Shown: positions 1 to 8,931, counted from the first letter of the stretch. The stretch: 64,000 nucleotides of DNA from Roseomonas acroporae (GCF_023223525.1 NZ_JALPRX010000062.1:35402-99401), one strand, 5' to 3'. Numbers and translations: made by a program. The notes: generated from the letters alone by a model not told the origin.

Positions 1-1
1 A

Positions 2-142
<141 letters not shown>

Positions 143-218
143 GTTCGTCACCACCTCCACAGGCCCTATCATCCACGGCCGCGCAGATTGACGTCGCGTT
201 CATTCGCGGCGGGGTTCG

Positions 219-662
219 TTATTCGCCATCGCGATTTGACGATGAAGGTTCTGAATCATCCGGAATTTCCTGCCGCAGCTTCGGCCCTTCATTGAGTCGC
301 CGGCCAAGCGTGGCGACAAAATTGTCGTAGCGCGCTCCGGCCTGCGCGCGCGCGGCCTTAGCCGCCGGTTCGGGAAGCGGCGGCGTCGTGTTGAGCCAGA
401 AGCGTATGAACAGCGCCAGCGTTTCGACACCGATTCCGACATCGCGCTCGAGCCGCGCCAGGCGGCGGTCCTGCTGGTCGAGGCGTTTCGCGATCGCCGC
501 TTCCTTCCGCTCGTCCGCATCTGGCGACAGGAACGAGGCGATCGCGGCTTCGGCGATCAGCGACATCGATTGGTCCCGACGCGCGGCATAGGCAGACAAG
601 GCCTGCATGACATCCGGATCGAGATAGACGGAGAGCTGAGCCTTCTTCTTCGCCATGGCCAT
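219..662 (-). CDS. CopG/ribbon-helix-helix-like conjugal protein
   Basis: The last gene of the long minus-strand transfer operon, about 147 residues. The N-terminus (AKKKAQLSVYLDPDVMQAL) looks like the strand of a ribbon-helix-helix DNA-binding fold, followed by a helix-rich segment with an RLDQQDRRLARLERDVG coiled-coil-like stretch. Proteins of this type are often found directly behind traG in alphaproteobacterial ICEs and are annotated as CopG family or TraD. I chose ATG 662 because GAGG lies 4-5 nt upstream and it begins after the traG stop (670); ATG 656 is equally possible. It may autoregulate the operon or assist at oriT, but nothing in the sequence decides this. Confidence 0.75.
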   Translation of the reverse strand: MAMAKKKAQLSVYLDPDVMQALSAYAARRDQSMSLIAEAAIASFLSPDADERKEAAIAKRLDQQDRRLARLERDVGIGVETLALFIRFWLNTTPPLPEPAAKAARAQAGARYDNFVATLGRRLNEGPKLRQEIPDDSEPSSSNRDGE

Positions 663-669
663 GCGCGCC

Positions 670-2652
670 TCACATGCCGAGGTCATCGCCTGGATCGAGA
701 GAGGCCTGCCGCGCGAGACCCTGCATGAGATCGTTCATGCGGCCGATCCGCGGCGCCTCCTCCTCCATGTCGTCGACCGGATCGAGCGCGAACTCATTCT
801 CGATCGGCGCCTGCTTCTCGACGGTTCCGTGGCTGAGCTCCGGCTGCTTCCGGCGATCGGCGTTCTTCGGATCCTCGTCGTCGGCGTCATCGCCTTCGGC
901 CGCCACCGGCGCCGGAGGGCGAGGAGGCAGTGGACGCGAACTCCAATCGTCGGGGCGGCCCTCCTTCGGCCGCGCCGGGACGGGCGGCGGCACGATCCGC
1001 TCCTGAAACCGTCCATCCTCATAGTAGCGGGCCTTCTTCGCCCGGATCGGATGGACACCCGACACCATGACGATCTCGTCAGTGGGTGGGAGCTGCATGA
1101 CCTCGCCGGGCGTCAGCAATGGACGCGCGGTCTCCGAGCGCGACACCATCAGATGCCCGAGCCAAGGCGACAGCCGGCTCCCGGCATAGTTCTTCATCGC
1201 CTTCATCTCGGTCGCGGTGCCGAGCGCATCGCTCACCCGCTTGGCGGTCCGCTCGTCATTGGTCGCGAAGCTCACCCGGACATGGCAGTTGTCGAGGATC
1301 GAGTTGTTGGGGCCGTAGGCCTTCTCGATCTGGTTCAGCGACTGAGCGATGAGAAAGCTCTTGATGCCGTAGCCGGCCATGAAGGCGAGCGCCGACTCGA
1401 AGAAGTCGAGGCGACCGAGCGCCGGGAACTCGTCCAGCATCAGGAGAAGCCGGCGTCGCCTAGCCTTGGCCTGCAGATCCTCGGTCAGCCGCCGGCCGAC
1501 CTGATTGAGGATCAGGCGGATCAACGGCTTGGTCCGGTTGATGTCAGACGGCGGCACGACGAGGTAGAGCGTGGTGGGCCGGTCGCCGGCGACGATGTCG
1601 CCGATGCGCCAGTCGCATCGCCGCGTCACCTCGGCGACCACGGGATCGCGATAGAGGCCGAGGAATGACATCGCCGTGCTCAGCACGCCGGACCGTTCGT
1701 TGCCGGATTTGTTCAGCAGCTCCCGCGCAGCCGAGGCGACGACAGGATGGACGCCGGCTTCGCCAAGGTGCGGCGTTCGCATCATGGCGGAGAGCGTCGA
1801 CTCGATCGGTCGCTTGGGATCCGACAGGAAGGACGCAACACCGGCGAGTGTCTTGTCCTCCTCGGCATAAAGGACGTGAAGGATCGCGCCGACCAGTAGC
1901 GCGTGGCTGGTCTTCTCCCAGTGGTTTCGCTTCTCGAGGCTGCCTTCGGGGTCGACCAGGATGTCGGCGATGTTCTGGACGTCGCGCACCTCCCACTCGC
2001 CGCGCCTGACCTCGAGCAGCGGATTGTAGGCCGAAGACTTCGCGTTGGTCGGATCGAACAGCAGCACGCGGCCATGCTGGGCGCGGAAGCCAGCGGTGAG
2101 CTGCCAGTTCTCGCCCTTGATGTCGTGGACGATCGCCGAACCTGGCCAGGTCAGCAGCGACGGGATGACGAGGCCCACGCCCTTGCCGCTCCGGGTCGGC
2201 GCGAAGCACAGCACATGCTCGGGGCCGTCGTGGCGGAGATAGCTGCGTTGATACCTGCCGAGCACCACGCCGTCGGGACCAAGCAAGCCGGCTTCCTCTA
2301 TCTCTTGTCGCTGCGCCCAGCGCGCGGAGCCGTAGGTTTCGGCGTTCTTCGCTTCGCGAGCCCGCCAAACCGACATGCCGATGGCGACGGCCGCGGCGAT
2401 GATCCCGCCAGACGCCGCGATATAGGCGCCCTCGATGAAGATCGAGGGAGCGTAGGCGTCGTAGGCGTACCACCACCAGAAGAAGGCCGGTGGCAGATAG
2501 AACGGGAAATGCAGAATCTCGAACCAGGGACGGCCGAGTTCGGGCTGAAAGCCGAGCCGCCAGGCAGTCCATTCCGTCGCGGTCCAGATTGTCAAGAGGA
2601 CGATCCCGAAGGCGGTGATGACCTGGCCCCAGAGTATCTTCGTCGCCGACAT
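670..2652 (-). CDS. traG: Type IV secretion coupling protein TraG/VirD4
   Basis: A 660-residue coupling ATPase that delivers the relaxase-DNA complex to the mating channel. Hydrophobic segments at about residues 10-30, 48-70 and 74-93 anchor it in the inner membrane. The Walker A motif APTRSGKGVG is at residues 151-160, and the Walker B region LLLMLDEFPALGRLDFFES follows in the C-terminal half, with the VirD4-type AQSLNQIEKAYG downstream. The start is ATG 2652, preceded by AAAGGA about 8 nt upstream; an in-frame ATG at 2697 lacks this support and would overlap the relaxase stop. It follows the relaxase gene by 41 nt, the usual order of rlx then traG. The mating-pair genes (trb/virB) are not in the window. 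Confidence 0.93.
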   Translation of the reverse strand: MSATKILWGQVITAFGIVLLTIWTATEWTAWRLGFQPELGRPWFEILHFPFYLPPAFFWWWYAYDAYAPSIFIEGAYIAASGGIIAAAVAIGMSVWRAREAKNAETYGSARWAQRQEIEEAGLLGPDGVVLGRYQRSYLRHDGPEHVLCFAPTRSGKGVGLVIPSLLTWPGSAIVHDIKGENWQLTAGFRAQHGRVLLFDPTNAKSSAYNPLLEVRRGEWEVRDVQNIADILVDPEGSLEKRNHWEKTSHALLVGAILHVLYAEEDKTLAGVASFLSDPKRPIESTLSAMMRTPHLGEAGVHPVVASAARELLNKSGNERSGVLSTAMSFLGLYRDPVVAEVTRRCDWRIGDIVAGDRPTTLYLVVPPSDINRTKPLIRLILNQVGRRLTEDLQAKARRRRLLLMLDEFPALGRLDFFESALAFMAGYGIKSFLIAQSLNQIEKAYGPNNSILDNCHVRVSFATNDERTAKRVSDALGTATEMKAMKNYAGSRLSPWLGHLMVSRSETARPLLTPGEVMQLPPTDEIVMVSGVHPIRAKKARYYEDGRFQERIVPPPVPARPKEGRPDDWSSRPLPPRPPAPVAAEGDDADDEDPKNADRRKQPELSHGTVEKQAPIENEFALDPVDDMEEEAPRIGRMNDLMQGLARQASLDPGDDLGM

Positions 2653-2693
2653 GCTGGCCGTCCTTTCGTGAGATCGATGATGGGAGGGGGCGC

Positions 2694-4433
2694 TCACAGG
2701 CCGAGTCCCCGATTGCGGCCAAAGCCCCAGTCGACGCCGCCATCATCGCGGGCGACACCGGAGACGTGGCGGCCGAGCTGTTTCTCGAGCGACGGGGTCC
2801 AGGGAACGAGCTGAAAGCCGAGGCCGTCGTCGATCATGGCGAACCGGCCGGAGGCGAGCGCGAAGCGCTGACGGTATGATCCGGCGACGTATTCGCCGGA
2901 GGCGGCCTGGTTGAAGGTCTGGCCCGTCTCGGCCGCAAGCCGCTCGCCGAAGGCTTCGACTTCCCGACGGCGGAGCATGCCGATCAGGCCCTGGGAGAAG
3001 GTGATGCCCCGCGCCGGTCGCTCGGCCAGCCCCTGCTCGATGAGCTGGTCGGCCCGCCGCTCCAGCGCATCGCGGACCTCGGCGCCGAAGCCCGTCTGGC
3101 TAAGGTCGACCGGATCACGCGAGACCGCTTGGCGGTCGAGCCAAGTCGCGCCGCTGGCCGTCACCTGATCCTCGATGGCGAGGTCCGACCGCACGGCGAG
3201 CGCGACGCGGCGACGCCCTTGCGCGTCGTCGAACTTCCTCAGCTCGACGATCGAGCCGGGCGCGCTGTCGCCGGTGGCGTCGAGGTCGGGGAATTTGATG
3301 TGGTGGGTGCGGCCGTCGACGCCATCGATGACGGCATAGGCGGTGCCTTTCAACTCGTCGTCGAGGCCTCGATCGACCAGCCGGCCGATGACGGGCACGT
3401 CGAGGCTCTCGCCGGCGAGCACATAGCTCCCGGCCGCGCGCTCGATACCGTGCTCTCGCAAGCCCCGATGAATCCGCTTGATGATGTCGCCGCGCTCGCC
3501 GAGTTCACGGAGCGTGGTCTCGGCCGCCTCGTCCATCGTCCACTGGCCGGCTCCGATCTGATGGGCGAGAGCGAGGCTCTCCAGATGCCGCAGTCGGCCG
3601 ACCTTCAGTGAATGGAAAGGGTCCGGCTCCTGGCCCGGAGAGGGCGCAACGTCGATGACGCCATGTCGGCCGCCGTCACGGATGAGCTGCCGGTCGAGTT
3701 GGGTCCAGCGCTCGGCCTCGACCTGACGCTCGAGCGCCTGGTGGATATCGAGGTCGCTACGCAGCCCCAGCTCCCGCGTGACCAGGTCCTGGGCGCGGGC
3801 GCGCATCCCTTCCTTGATGTAGTCGCGGGAGATGACGAGGTCCTGGCCGTCCTCGGCGACGCCGCGCACGATGATGTGGACGTGCGGGTGCTGCGTGTTC
3901 CAGTGATCGACGGCGACCCAATCGAGCTTGGTGCCGAGGTCCTTCTCCATTTGGCCGACCAACTCGCGGGCATAGCCCTTGAGGTCGGTCATCTCCGGCG
4001 CGTCCTCGGGCGAGACGATGAAGCGGAAGTGATGGCGATCCTTCTCGCACCGCTCGGTGAAGGCCTGGGGGTCGGCGTCCTCGGTTTCGGGGCCGAACAG
4101 CCGCGCCTTCTCCCCGTCCCGGGTGACGCCCTCGCGCCGGAGGTAGCCGAGATGAGCGCCGAGCGGCGCGGAGCGCGCGGTGTGGCGGACGACGCGTGCC
4201 TTGACCGTCACCAGGCGCGAGCGGCCGGTGAGCAGATGGTTCGCCCGGACGGCGGCGACACGGCCGCGGCCGAAGGTCGAGCGGCTGGCGCTCCTGAGCA
4301 GGCCCTGCCGCGATACGCCGCCGCCGGCGCACTGGGCGGCGGCGAGCGCCTGGGCGATGAAAGGCTTTGCCCGCTGACTGCGCGAAGAGCGGATGCGGCC
4401 TGGCCGGGGTTGGAAGTCGTTCTCCTCAGCCAT
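2694..4433 (-). CDS. VirD2-family relaxase (DUF3363)
   Basis: A 579-residue relaxase expected to nick oriT and lead the transferred strand. The N-terminal part is basic (RPGRIRSSRSQRAKPF). The metal-binding motif is visible as HWNTQHPHVHIIVRG (HxH), with a preceding HHFRFIVSPEDAP strand, and the C-terminal half is the DUF3363 domain typical of rhizobial and sphingomonad relaxases. ATG 4433 (MAEENDFQPRPGR) is preferred over ORF extensions into the low-complexity upstream region. The 354-nt gap upstream holds strong inverted repeats that are a candidate oriT. It is similar in kind to RlxS of ICEMlSym, an inference from motif and neighbourhood. Confidence 0.9.
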   Translation of the reverse strand: MAEENDFQPRPGRIRSSRSQRAKPFIAQALAAAQCAGGGVSRQGLLRSASRSTFGRGRVAAVRANHLLTGRSRLVTVKARVVRHTARSAPLGAHLGYLRREGVTRDGEKARLFGPETEDADPQAFTERCEKDRHHFRFIVSPEDAPEMTDLKGYARELVGQMEKDLGTKLDWVAVDHWNTQHPHVHIIVRGVAEDGQDLVISRDYIKEGMRARAQDLVTRELGLRSDLDIHQALERQVEAERWTQLDRQLIRDGGRHGVIDVAPSPGQEPDPFHSLKVGRLRHLESLALAHQIGAGQWTMDEAAETTLRELGERGDIIKRIHRGLREHGIERAAGSYVLAGESLDVPVIGRLVDRGLDDELKGTAYAVIDGVDGRTHHIKFPDLDATGDSAPGSIVELRKFDDAQGRRRVALAVRSDLAIEDQVTASGATWLDRQAVSRDPVDLSQTGFGAEVRDALERRADQLIEQGLAERPARGITFSQGLIGMLRRREVEAFGERLAAETGQTFNQAASGEYVAGSYRQRFALASGRFAMIDDGLGFQLVPWTPSLEKQLGRHVSGVARDDGGVDWGFGRNRGLGL

Positions 4434-4787
4434 CGCCGGCCCCGGCAATGTGCGAAAAACAGAGGATGGGCAATGCGTTGACGGCGCCGCGCACCTTGCG
4501 CGCCGGGGCCGCACGTTGCGCGATCGACGAAAAACACAAGCAAAAACAACCGACCGACAGAGCCGCACCTTGCGGCCTTTTATCTGGCCCTCTGTCGGTC
4601 GGTTCCTGCACGCCTCCCCTGTCCGCCCTTCCTTCTTCTCGGAAGGACGCTGCGCCGCGCCAGCCTGCGAAATCGCATCCGAGAACCTCGAAGAAGCTTA
4701 TCGAGACCCCGAACACCGTCGCGCTGCCAAGGAAGCCGCAAGCAGGCCGAAGCAAGAGCGCGGCGTGATTGCAGGGGAGCAGCACCG
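4434..4787. other. Non-coding region with candidate oriT
   Basis: No convincing gene. The decamer GCACCTTGCG occurs at 4491-4500 and 4565-4574, with a variant (GCACGTTGCG) at 4511-4520. A perfect 15-bp inverted repeat pairs 4548-4562 with 4590-4604; the third decamer sits in its loop and can form its own 5-bp stem. Repeats of this kind directly upstream of a relaxase start fit an origin of transfer. The 4605-4787 part shows nothing notable. Confidence 0.45.
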
Positions 4788-5504
4788 TCATGGCTTTGGT
4801 CCCGCTGCTGCAACTGAGACGAACAGACCCGTGGATTGCGGTGCGATGGCGGAGATATCGCGCACCGCGAGGACGGCCGGGGTGTCGTTCGGCGGCTGCT
4901 TGGTCGACGTGCGATCAGCGGGTTCAGCGCTTGCCGACCGTGTGATGAAGAGCGGTGCTTGCGTCCAGGACGACGGATCGGAGGCCGCCACGAGGACAGG
5001 CCCCTCGATCGCGCCGTCCCCAACAAAAGGGACGAGCGCGGCGACGTAGGCAACGGTTTCGGGCGGTAGGGGCCGATGACGATCACGATAGTCTTCGTAT
5101 CGACCAGGCCCCGCATTGTATGCCGCGAGGAAGCCCGGCGATCCGTAGCGGTCGTGCATTTCGCGCAGGTAGGCCGCGCCCGCCAGGATGTTGTCGTGTG
5201 CATCGAACGGATCGCGACCAAGGCCGTACCGAGCGTGCAGCGCCGCCCAGGTGTCGGGCATGAGCTGCATCAACCCGATCGCCCCCTTGGGCGAGATTGC
5301 GCGCCGATCGCCGCGGCTCTCGACTCGCATGATCGCCCGTATCCATGCCGCCGGAATGCCGAAGCGCTGGGCCGCCTCCGCGATGAGCCCCGCATAGGGA
5401 TCGCTCGGCGCGTGCAGCTCGATACGCGCGGTCTGGGCGTGAGCGACGACGGCGGGCGTGCCGACCGCCGTCGCCCCGACGAGTATGATGAGAGCGGCCC
5501 GCAT
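4788..5504 (-). CDS. Lytic transglycosylase (VirB1-like)
   Basis: A 238-residue exported muramidase that opens peptidoglycan for the conjugation channel. A signal peptide is visible at residues 1-23 (hydrophobic ALIILVGATAVGTPAVV, cleavage near AHA-Q). The SLT domain begins around residue 35. It carries the catalytic Glu in MRVESRGD and the family signature GAIGLMQLMPDTW, then AAYNAGPG. The C-terminal 80 residues are low in recognisable motifs. It begins 4 nt after the DUF736 gene stop, within the same minus-strand operon. Confidence 0.9.
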   Translation of the reverse strand: MRAALIILVGATAVGTPAVVAHAQTARIELHAPSDPYAGLIAEAAQRFGIPAAWIRAIMRVESRGDRRAISPKGAIGLMQLMPDTWAALHARYGLGRDPFDAHDNILAGAAYLREMHDRYGSPGFLAAYNAGPGRYEDYRDRHRPLPPETVAYVAALVPFVGDGAIEGPVLVAASDPSSWTQAPLFITRSASAEPADRTSTKQPPNDTPAVLAVRDISAIAPQSTGLFVSVAAAGPKP

Positions 5505-5508
5505 GCGC

Positions 5509-5844
5509 TCAATCCCGCTGGCCGCGCTTGGGCGGGCGGTTCCAGTTCAGCACCCACGCGGATTTGTCATCGCCGGACTGAAAGAGGTTGGCGCGGATCG
5601 GCTGTTGCAGCGCCGGGTCATCGATGACGAGCGACACATATTCGCCTGCTTTCTCGCCGGTGCGTTTCCAGCCCGCGCCGATTTCCGGGCCGTCGGCATC
5701 GCCCAGATGGACCCGAAAGTCGGGCGCATTCTCGGCATCGGAAGATTCGGCCGGAACGAGGGAGAGGTCGCGGGTGAAGAAGAGCGTCTGAATGCGTCCG
5801 GTGAAGCCGGATTTGTCGCGGGTGAAGTGACCGATCTGCGCCAT
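5509..5844 (-). CDS. DUF736 family protein (copy 1)
   Basis: A 111-residue single-domain protein (MAQIGHFTRDKSGFTGRIQT). DUF736 proteins are small, beta-rich and almost always found on alphaproteobacterial plasmids and ICEs beside transfer genes; their function is not established. The start at ATG 5844 is fixed by a near-perfect AGGAGGT 5 nt upstream, whereas the longer open frame upstream has no such support. A second copy lies at 11178-11504, and the two share the MAxIGxF start and the IGAxW core. Confidence 0.9.
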   Translation of the reverse strand: MAQIGHFTRDKSGFTGRIQTLFFTRDLSLVPAESSDAENAPDFRVHLGDADGPEIGAGWKRTGEKAGEYVSLVIDDPALQQPIRANLFQSGDDKSAWVLNWNRPPKRGQRD

Positions 5845-5878
5845 GGGGACCTCCTGGGTTGGCGGGTTGAGAAGCGGA

Positions 5879-6424
5879 TCAATCTGTGGCGGCGCGCCAG
5901 ACGAAGCGGCCGTCGCCGGCCTCGTCGGTCCACAACGGGACCGCGCGCGCGACGATCGAAGCGACGGGGAGCGGGCCGAAATAGCGACCATCCAGGCTGT
6001 CCGGGACGGTCGGGTTCATGAGGAAGACCTCGTCCGGCCGAAGCACGCGACAGCCGCTCCAGCGCGGCAGTGGGCGGTGGAGGTGATCGCGGTCATGAGC
6101 GACGCCGACCTCGACCTGATCGACGGTGACGAGGTCGCCGGCCCGACACACGGTCTGTCCGGGTAGCGCCATGACGTGCTTGAGCAGCGGCACGCCCTTG
6201 GGCAGGAAGCCGCCGTCCGCGAGGTAGCTCGCAATCGGCTCGGGAGGCCGCACGACGACGAGTTCGAGCGTGCGGAGCGTACCAACGGGATGCAGTGCAT
6301 AGAGCCCGGTCGGGGTGCTCGCCGTGGCGTTCCAGATCAGCCGTGGCGCCGGGTGGAAGAACGCGAGGGCGCCGATGCCGAGCATCGCGAAGTACGTCGA
6401 CATGACGTAGCCGAAGCGGGTCAT
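5879..6424 (-). CDS. traF: Conjugative transfer peptidase TraF (S26 family)
   Basis: A 181-residue signal-peptidase-like serine protease with one N-terminal membrane segment (residues 7-25). The catalytic Ser is in NATASTPTGLY, and the general-base Lys is in LPKGVPLLKHVMALPGQ, the S26 Ser/Lys dyad arrangement. TraF-type enzymes process or cyclise the conjugative pilin at the inner membrane. It overlaps the upstream DUF2840 gene by 4 nt (ATGA), so its translation is probably coupled. Confidence 0.88.
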   Translation of the reverse strand: MTRFGYVMSTYFAMLGIGALAFFHPAPRLIWNATASTPTGLYALHPVGTLRTLELVVVRPPEPIASYLADGGFLPKGVPLLKHVMALPGQTVCRAGDLVTVDQVEVGVAHDRDHLHRPLPRWSGCRVLRPDEVFLMNPTVPDSLDGRYFGPLPVASIVARAVPLWTDEAGDGRFVWRAATD

Positions 6425-6939
6425 GGCGCGACGCTCCGGCGCTTGAGCCAGGCGGCATGTTGCTCGCGCGTGTAGGCGCGCGGCTCATGCCCGGCGGCGA
6501 GGCGGTTGTGGAGATGACGCCAATATTCCGGCGCGACATCGGCAGGATCGATATCGAGCGCTTCGACCGCATCGATCGCCCGCAGCACGCGCTCGACCTT
6601 CGGCCAGCCATCGACGCGCAGCAGGATTTCGCCGCCGGGGCGGACAAAGGGCAGCGTCTGGTAGGGGACGCCGGGCTCGACCGCGCGCACGATGTCCATG
6701 CGCGAGACGATCGTGCCGAAGTCGTTCGACGCCCAACGCACGAAGGCGAAGATACTGCCGGGCCTGAAGCTGGAGACGCTGCGGCGGCGATCGAGGATCT
6801 TCTCCTCGGCGCGCCGGCCGAAGCGCAGCCAGTGCTCGATTGTTTTCTCGATCCAGGTCAGCTCGACATGGGTCAGTGGGACGGTGCGCCGATGCGACGG
6901 CGGCACGACGCGCGGCGGCGTCTGCTCGTTGTCGTTCAT
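6421..6939 (-). CDS. DUF2840 domain protein
   Basis: A 172-residue protein, recognisable as DUF2840 from the block THVELTWIEKTIEHWLRFG and the later GSIFAFVRWASNDFGT. The family is of unknown function and is found next to parA and traF in alphaproteobacterial ICEs. It overlaps the RHH gene before it and traF after it by 4 nt each, so it is a fixed part of this operon. The C-terminus ends in a basic helix (HAAWLKRRS). Confidence 0.85.
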   Translation of the reverse strand: MNDNEQTPPRVVPPSHRRTVPLTHVELTWIEKTIEHWLRFGRRAEEKILDRRRSVSSFRPGSIFAFVRWASNDFGTIVSRMDIVRAVEPGVPYQTLPFVRPGGEILLRVDGWPKVERVLRAIDAVEALDIDPADVAPEYWRHLHNRLAAGHEPRAYTREQHAAWLKRRSVAP

Positions 6940-7190
6940 GAGGACTCTCCGGGATCGGCAGGGAATTCGCGTGAGAGGAGGTCGCGGAGCATGTCGGCGA
7001 CGGTGATGCCGCGCCGGAACGCGGCGACCTTGATGCGGCCGCGTAGCGCCGGGGTGACGTCGATCGTTAGTCTTGCGCTGAAGGCGGAGGTGTCATCCGA
7101 CCGTCTGCCGTTCGCTTCGGGGGCCTTGATCCAGCTCTCGGCGTCGCCGGGTCGGGATGCGAAGCCGCGTTTGGTGGACCGTTCGCTCAT
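6936..7190 (-). CDS. ParG-like ribbon-helix-helix partition partner
   Basis: An 84-residue protein. The N-terminal half is polar and probably flexible; the C-terminal half (SARLTIDVTPALRGRIKVAA) has the strand-helix-helix pattern of ribbon-helix-helix proteins. Small RHH proteins of this size act as centromere-binding partners of ParA in type Ib partition systems. The start overlaps the parA stop by 4 nt (ATGA, 7187-7190). The assignment as a ParA partner rests on position and fold pattern, not on a recognised family name. Confidence 0.75.
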   Translation of the reverse strand: MSERSTKRGFASRPGDAESWIKAPEANGRRSDDTSAFSARLTIDVTPALRGRIKVAAFRRGITVADMLRDLLSREFPADPGESS

Positions 7191-7825
7191 GGCGCGATCC
7201 TCGCGACCTCGGCGGCCATCGCGGCGATCTCGCGCGCGGCGAGGCCCTGCTCGGCCAGCTCGAAGACCAGGCGTCCCGATTGCGCGGCGTCGGCGAAGAC
7301 GACGCGCTGGCCAATCGTGCTGGCAAGCATCGGCGGATCGTGATCGGCCAAGGTCTCGGCCGTCTCGCGGGCGATGACGGTGCGGGCGCCGCAACGATTC
7401 AACACGAAGCGAGCGGCGAGCTGCGGGCGGTAGATGCGCGCCTCGCGCAGCAGGCCAAGCATCTCGGCGGAGGCCCAGCCATCGAGCGGCGACGGCTGGA
7501 CAGGGATCAGCACCAGATCGGCAGCGAGCAGCGCCGAACGCATCAGCCCGGCGACGCGCGGCGGACCGTCGATGACGATGTGGTCGACGGTGCGCGCGAT
7601 CTCGGGCGCCTCGCGATGGAGCGTGTCGCGCGCGAGGCCGACGACGCCGAATAGCCGTGAGACGTTCTCCCTCGCCCGCTGCTGCGACCAATCGAGCGCC
7701 GAGCCCTGGGGGTCAGTGTCGATCAGCGTGACGCGCTTGCCATGCAGCGCCCATTCGCCGGCGAGGTGCAGCGCGAGCGTCGTTTTGCCGACGCCGCCTT
7801 TCTGGTTGAGCAGCGCAACGATCAT
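7187..7825 (-). CDS. parA: ParA-family partition ATPase
   Basis: A 212-residue Walker-type ATPase with the deviant P-loop KGGVGKTT at residues 9-16 (MIVALLNQKGGVGKTTLALH), the A' region TLIDTDPQGSALDW and the Walker B region DHIVIDGPPR. There is no N-terminal HTH, as in small type Ib ParA proteins. ATG 7825 has GGGAGG about 6 nt upstream and overlaps the repA stop by 4 nt. It probably segregates or stabilises the excised circular form of the ICE together with the RHH protein. Confidence 0.93.
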   Translation of the reverse strand: MIVALLNQKGGVGKTTLALHLAGEWALHGKRVTLIDTDPQGSALDWSQQRARENVSRLFGVVGLARDTLHREAPEIARTVDHIVIDGPPRVAGLMRSALLAADLVLIPVQPSPLDGWASAEMLGLLREARIYRPQLAARFVLNRCGARTVIARETAETLADHDPPMLASTIGQRVVFADAAQSGRLVFELAEQGLAAREIAAMAAEVARIAP

Positions 7826-8931
7826 GGCTTCCCTCCCGGCTTGCGGCTGAAGGGCAGCGATGGTTGTCGTTTTGAGCGCTCGGAACTCGGTCCGCAGACC
7901 CGTTTGCCCACCGATCGCGCGGGCCAACAACAAGAGTTAGATTCTGAGTTAGACTCTAAGTTAAGGTCGGGAATCGTGGTTTCGGGCCAGAGGGTTAGCT
8001 GCGGCTTGCACTCCCGAAGTCCCGATAGGCGCACGCCTGAAGTCCCGATAGCAGGAACGCCCGAAGTCCCGTCCGCATTCACAGCAATATCCACAGGTCC
8101 TGTGGATAAGCCGGCCGGCAGGATGCGCAGCATCTCGCGCCGGCCATCGCGCTCGATGTTGAGCCGATAGCCGGGAAGCGGCTGGCGGGCGGAGAGCCGG
8201 CGCAGATCGAAGGCAAAGTCGGCGAGCTTGGCGAGGCTGCCGGATTTTTCGTGAAGGTGCGCGAACTCGAACAGCCAGCCTCGGGGCTGGCGGCCCGCGT
8301 GTTTGCGGGCGACACGATAGAGCCACCGCTCGATGCCGCCGGTGAGCCGGAAATAGGCCGGGTCGATCGTGAGAACGAGCGAGCGGTCGACGACGCCGCG
8401 ATAGAACCAGTCGGGAAGGACAAACTCCATTCCCTCGACGCGACCGTCGCGCGTCGTGCATTCCTCCCACTCGTTGATCCAGGAGAACTGGCGTCGCCGC
8501 CAGTGTTCGCCGTTGCGGATCGTCGTGCGGATGACGGTCGACTGCAGGCGCGCGAGCGCGCCCTTCAGGAGCTTGTAGTCGCGGGAGCCGGTTTGGCGGC
8601 CGATCGCGGTCAGGAGCTGGTAGGGCGTGAAGCGCAGAAAGCGCGAGGTCTTGAAACCAAGGTTTTCGGCCTCGACGATCTGACTCGCCGCCCAGATCAG
8701 GACATCGGCGTCCCAGATGGTGGCCATGCCGAACTCGGGCGCCGCGTGGACCTCGACGCGGACGTCGCCGGCTTCATAGAGAATGGGGGCCGTGCGCCTG
8801 GCTTTGGCCAACGAGAAGAACGGCCGCTCCATCAGGTCGCGCTGGTCGCGCGGACTGGCGTCGCCGGTGGCGACGACGAACGGTTCGAGCTTGCTCCGTT
8901 CGCTGGCGGTGATGAGGCGGCGCAACGACAT
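7822..8931 (-). CDS. repA: Replication initiator protein RepA
   Basis: A 369-residue plasmid-type initiator. Recognisable blocks are LMERPFFSLAKARRT near the start, WDADVLIWAASQIVE, RFTPYQLLTAIGR, LVLTIDPAYFRLTGGIERWL and GWLFEFAHLHEKSGS, the pattern of the RepA family on alphaproteobacterial plasmids and ICEs. The last 80 residues are low-complexity, including LNLESNSESNS and a repeated GTSGV. Their DNA carries the repeat array described as a candidate origin. The start ATG 8931 lies 11 nt behind the upstream HTH gene. It probably lets the excised ICE replicate briefly. Confidence 0.85.
   Translation of the reverse strand: MSLRRLITASERSKLEPFVVATGDASPRDQRDLMERPFFSLAKARRTAPILYEAGDVRVEVHAAPEFGMATIWDADVLIWAASQIVEAENLGFKTSRFLRFTPYQLLTAIGRQTGSRDYKLLKGALARLQSTVIRTTIRNGEHWRRRQFSWINEWEECTTRDGRVEGMEFVLPDWFYRGVVDRSLVLTIDPAYFRLTGGIERWLYRVARKHAGRQPRGWLFEFAHLHEKSGSLAKLADFAFDLRRLSARQPLPGYRLNIERDGRREMLRILPAGLSTGPVDIAVNADGTSGVPAIGTSGVRLSGLRECKPQLTLWPETTIPDLNLESNSESNSCCWPARSVGKRVCGPSSERSKRQPSLPFSRKPGGKP
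7934..8109. other. Candidate replication origin inside the 3' end of repA
   Basis: Three elements lie within 180 bp. AT-rich 12-bp direct repeats start at 7934, 7946 and 7958 (GAGTTAGATTCT, GAGTTAGACTCT, AAGTTAAGG). Iteron-like repeats with the core GAAGTCCCG start at 8016, 8039 and 8063, spaced 23 and 24 bp. Two inverted DnaA boxes are at 8087-8095 (ATATCCACA, one mismatch) and 8101-8109 (TGTGGATAA, exact). This is the usual composition of an iteron origin with an unwinding element, here inside coding sequence. Confidence 0.55.

Noticed and set aside
8013..8073. Short repeats considered as a CRISPR array
   Set aside because: Only three units of 9-13 bp at 23-24 bp period, inside a coding gene and without cas genes; an iteron set explains them better.
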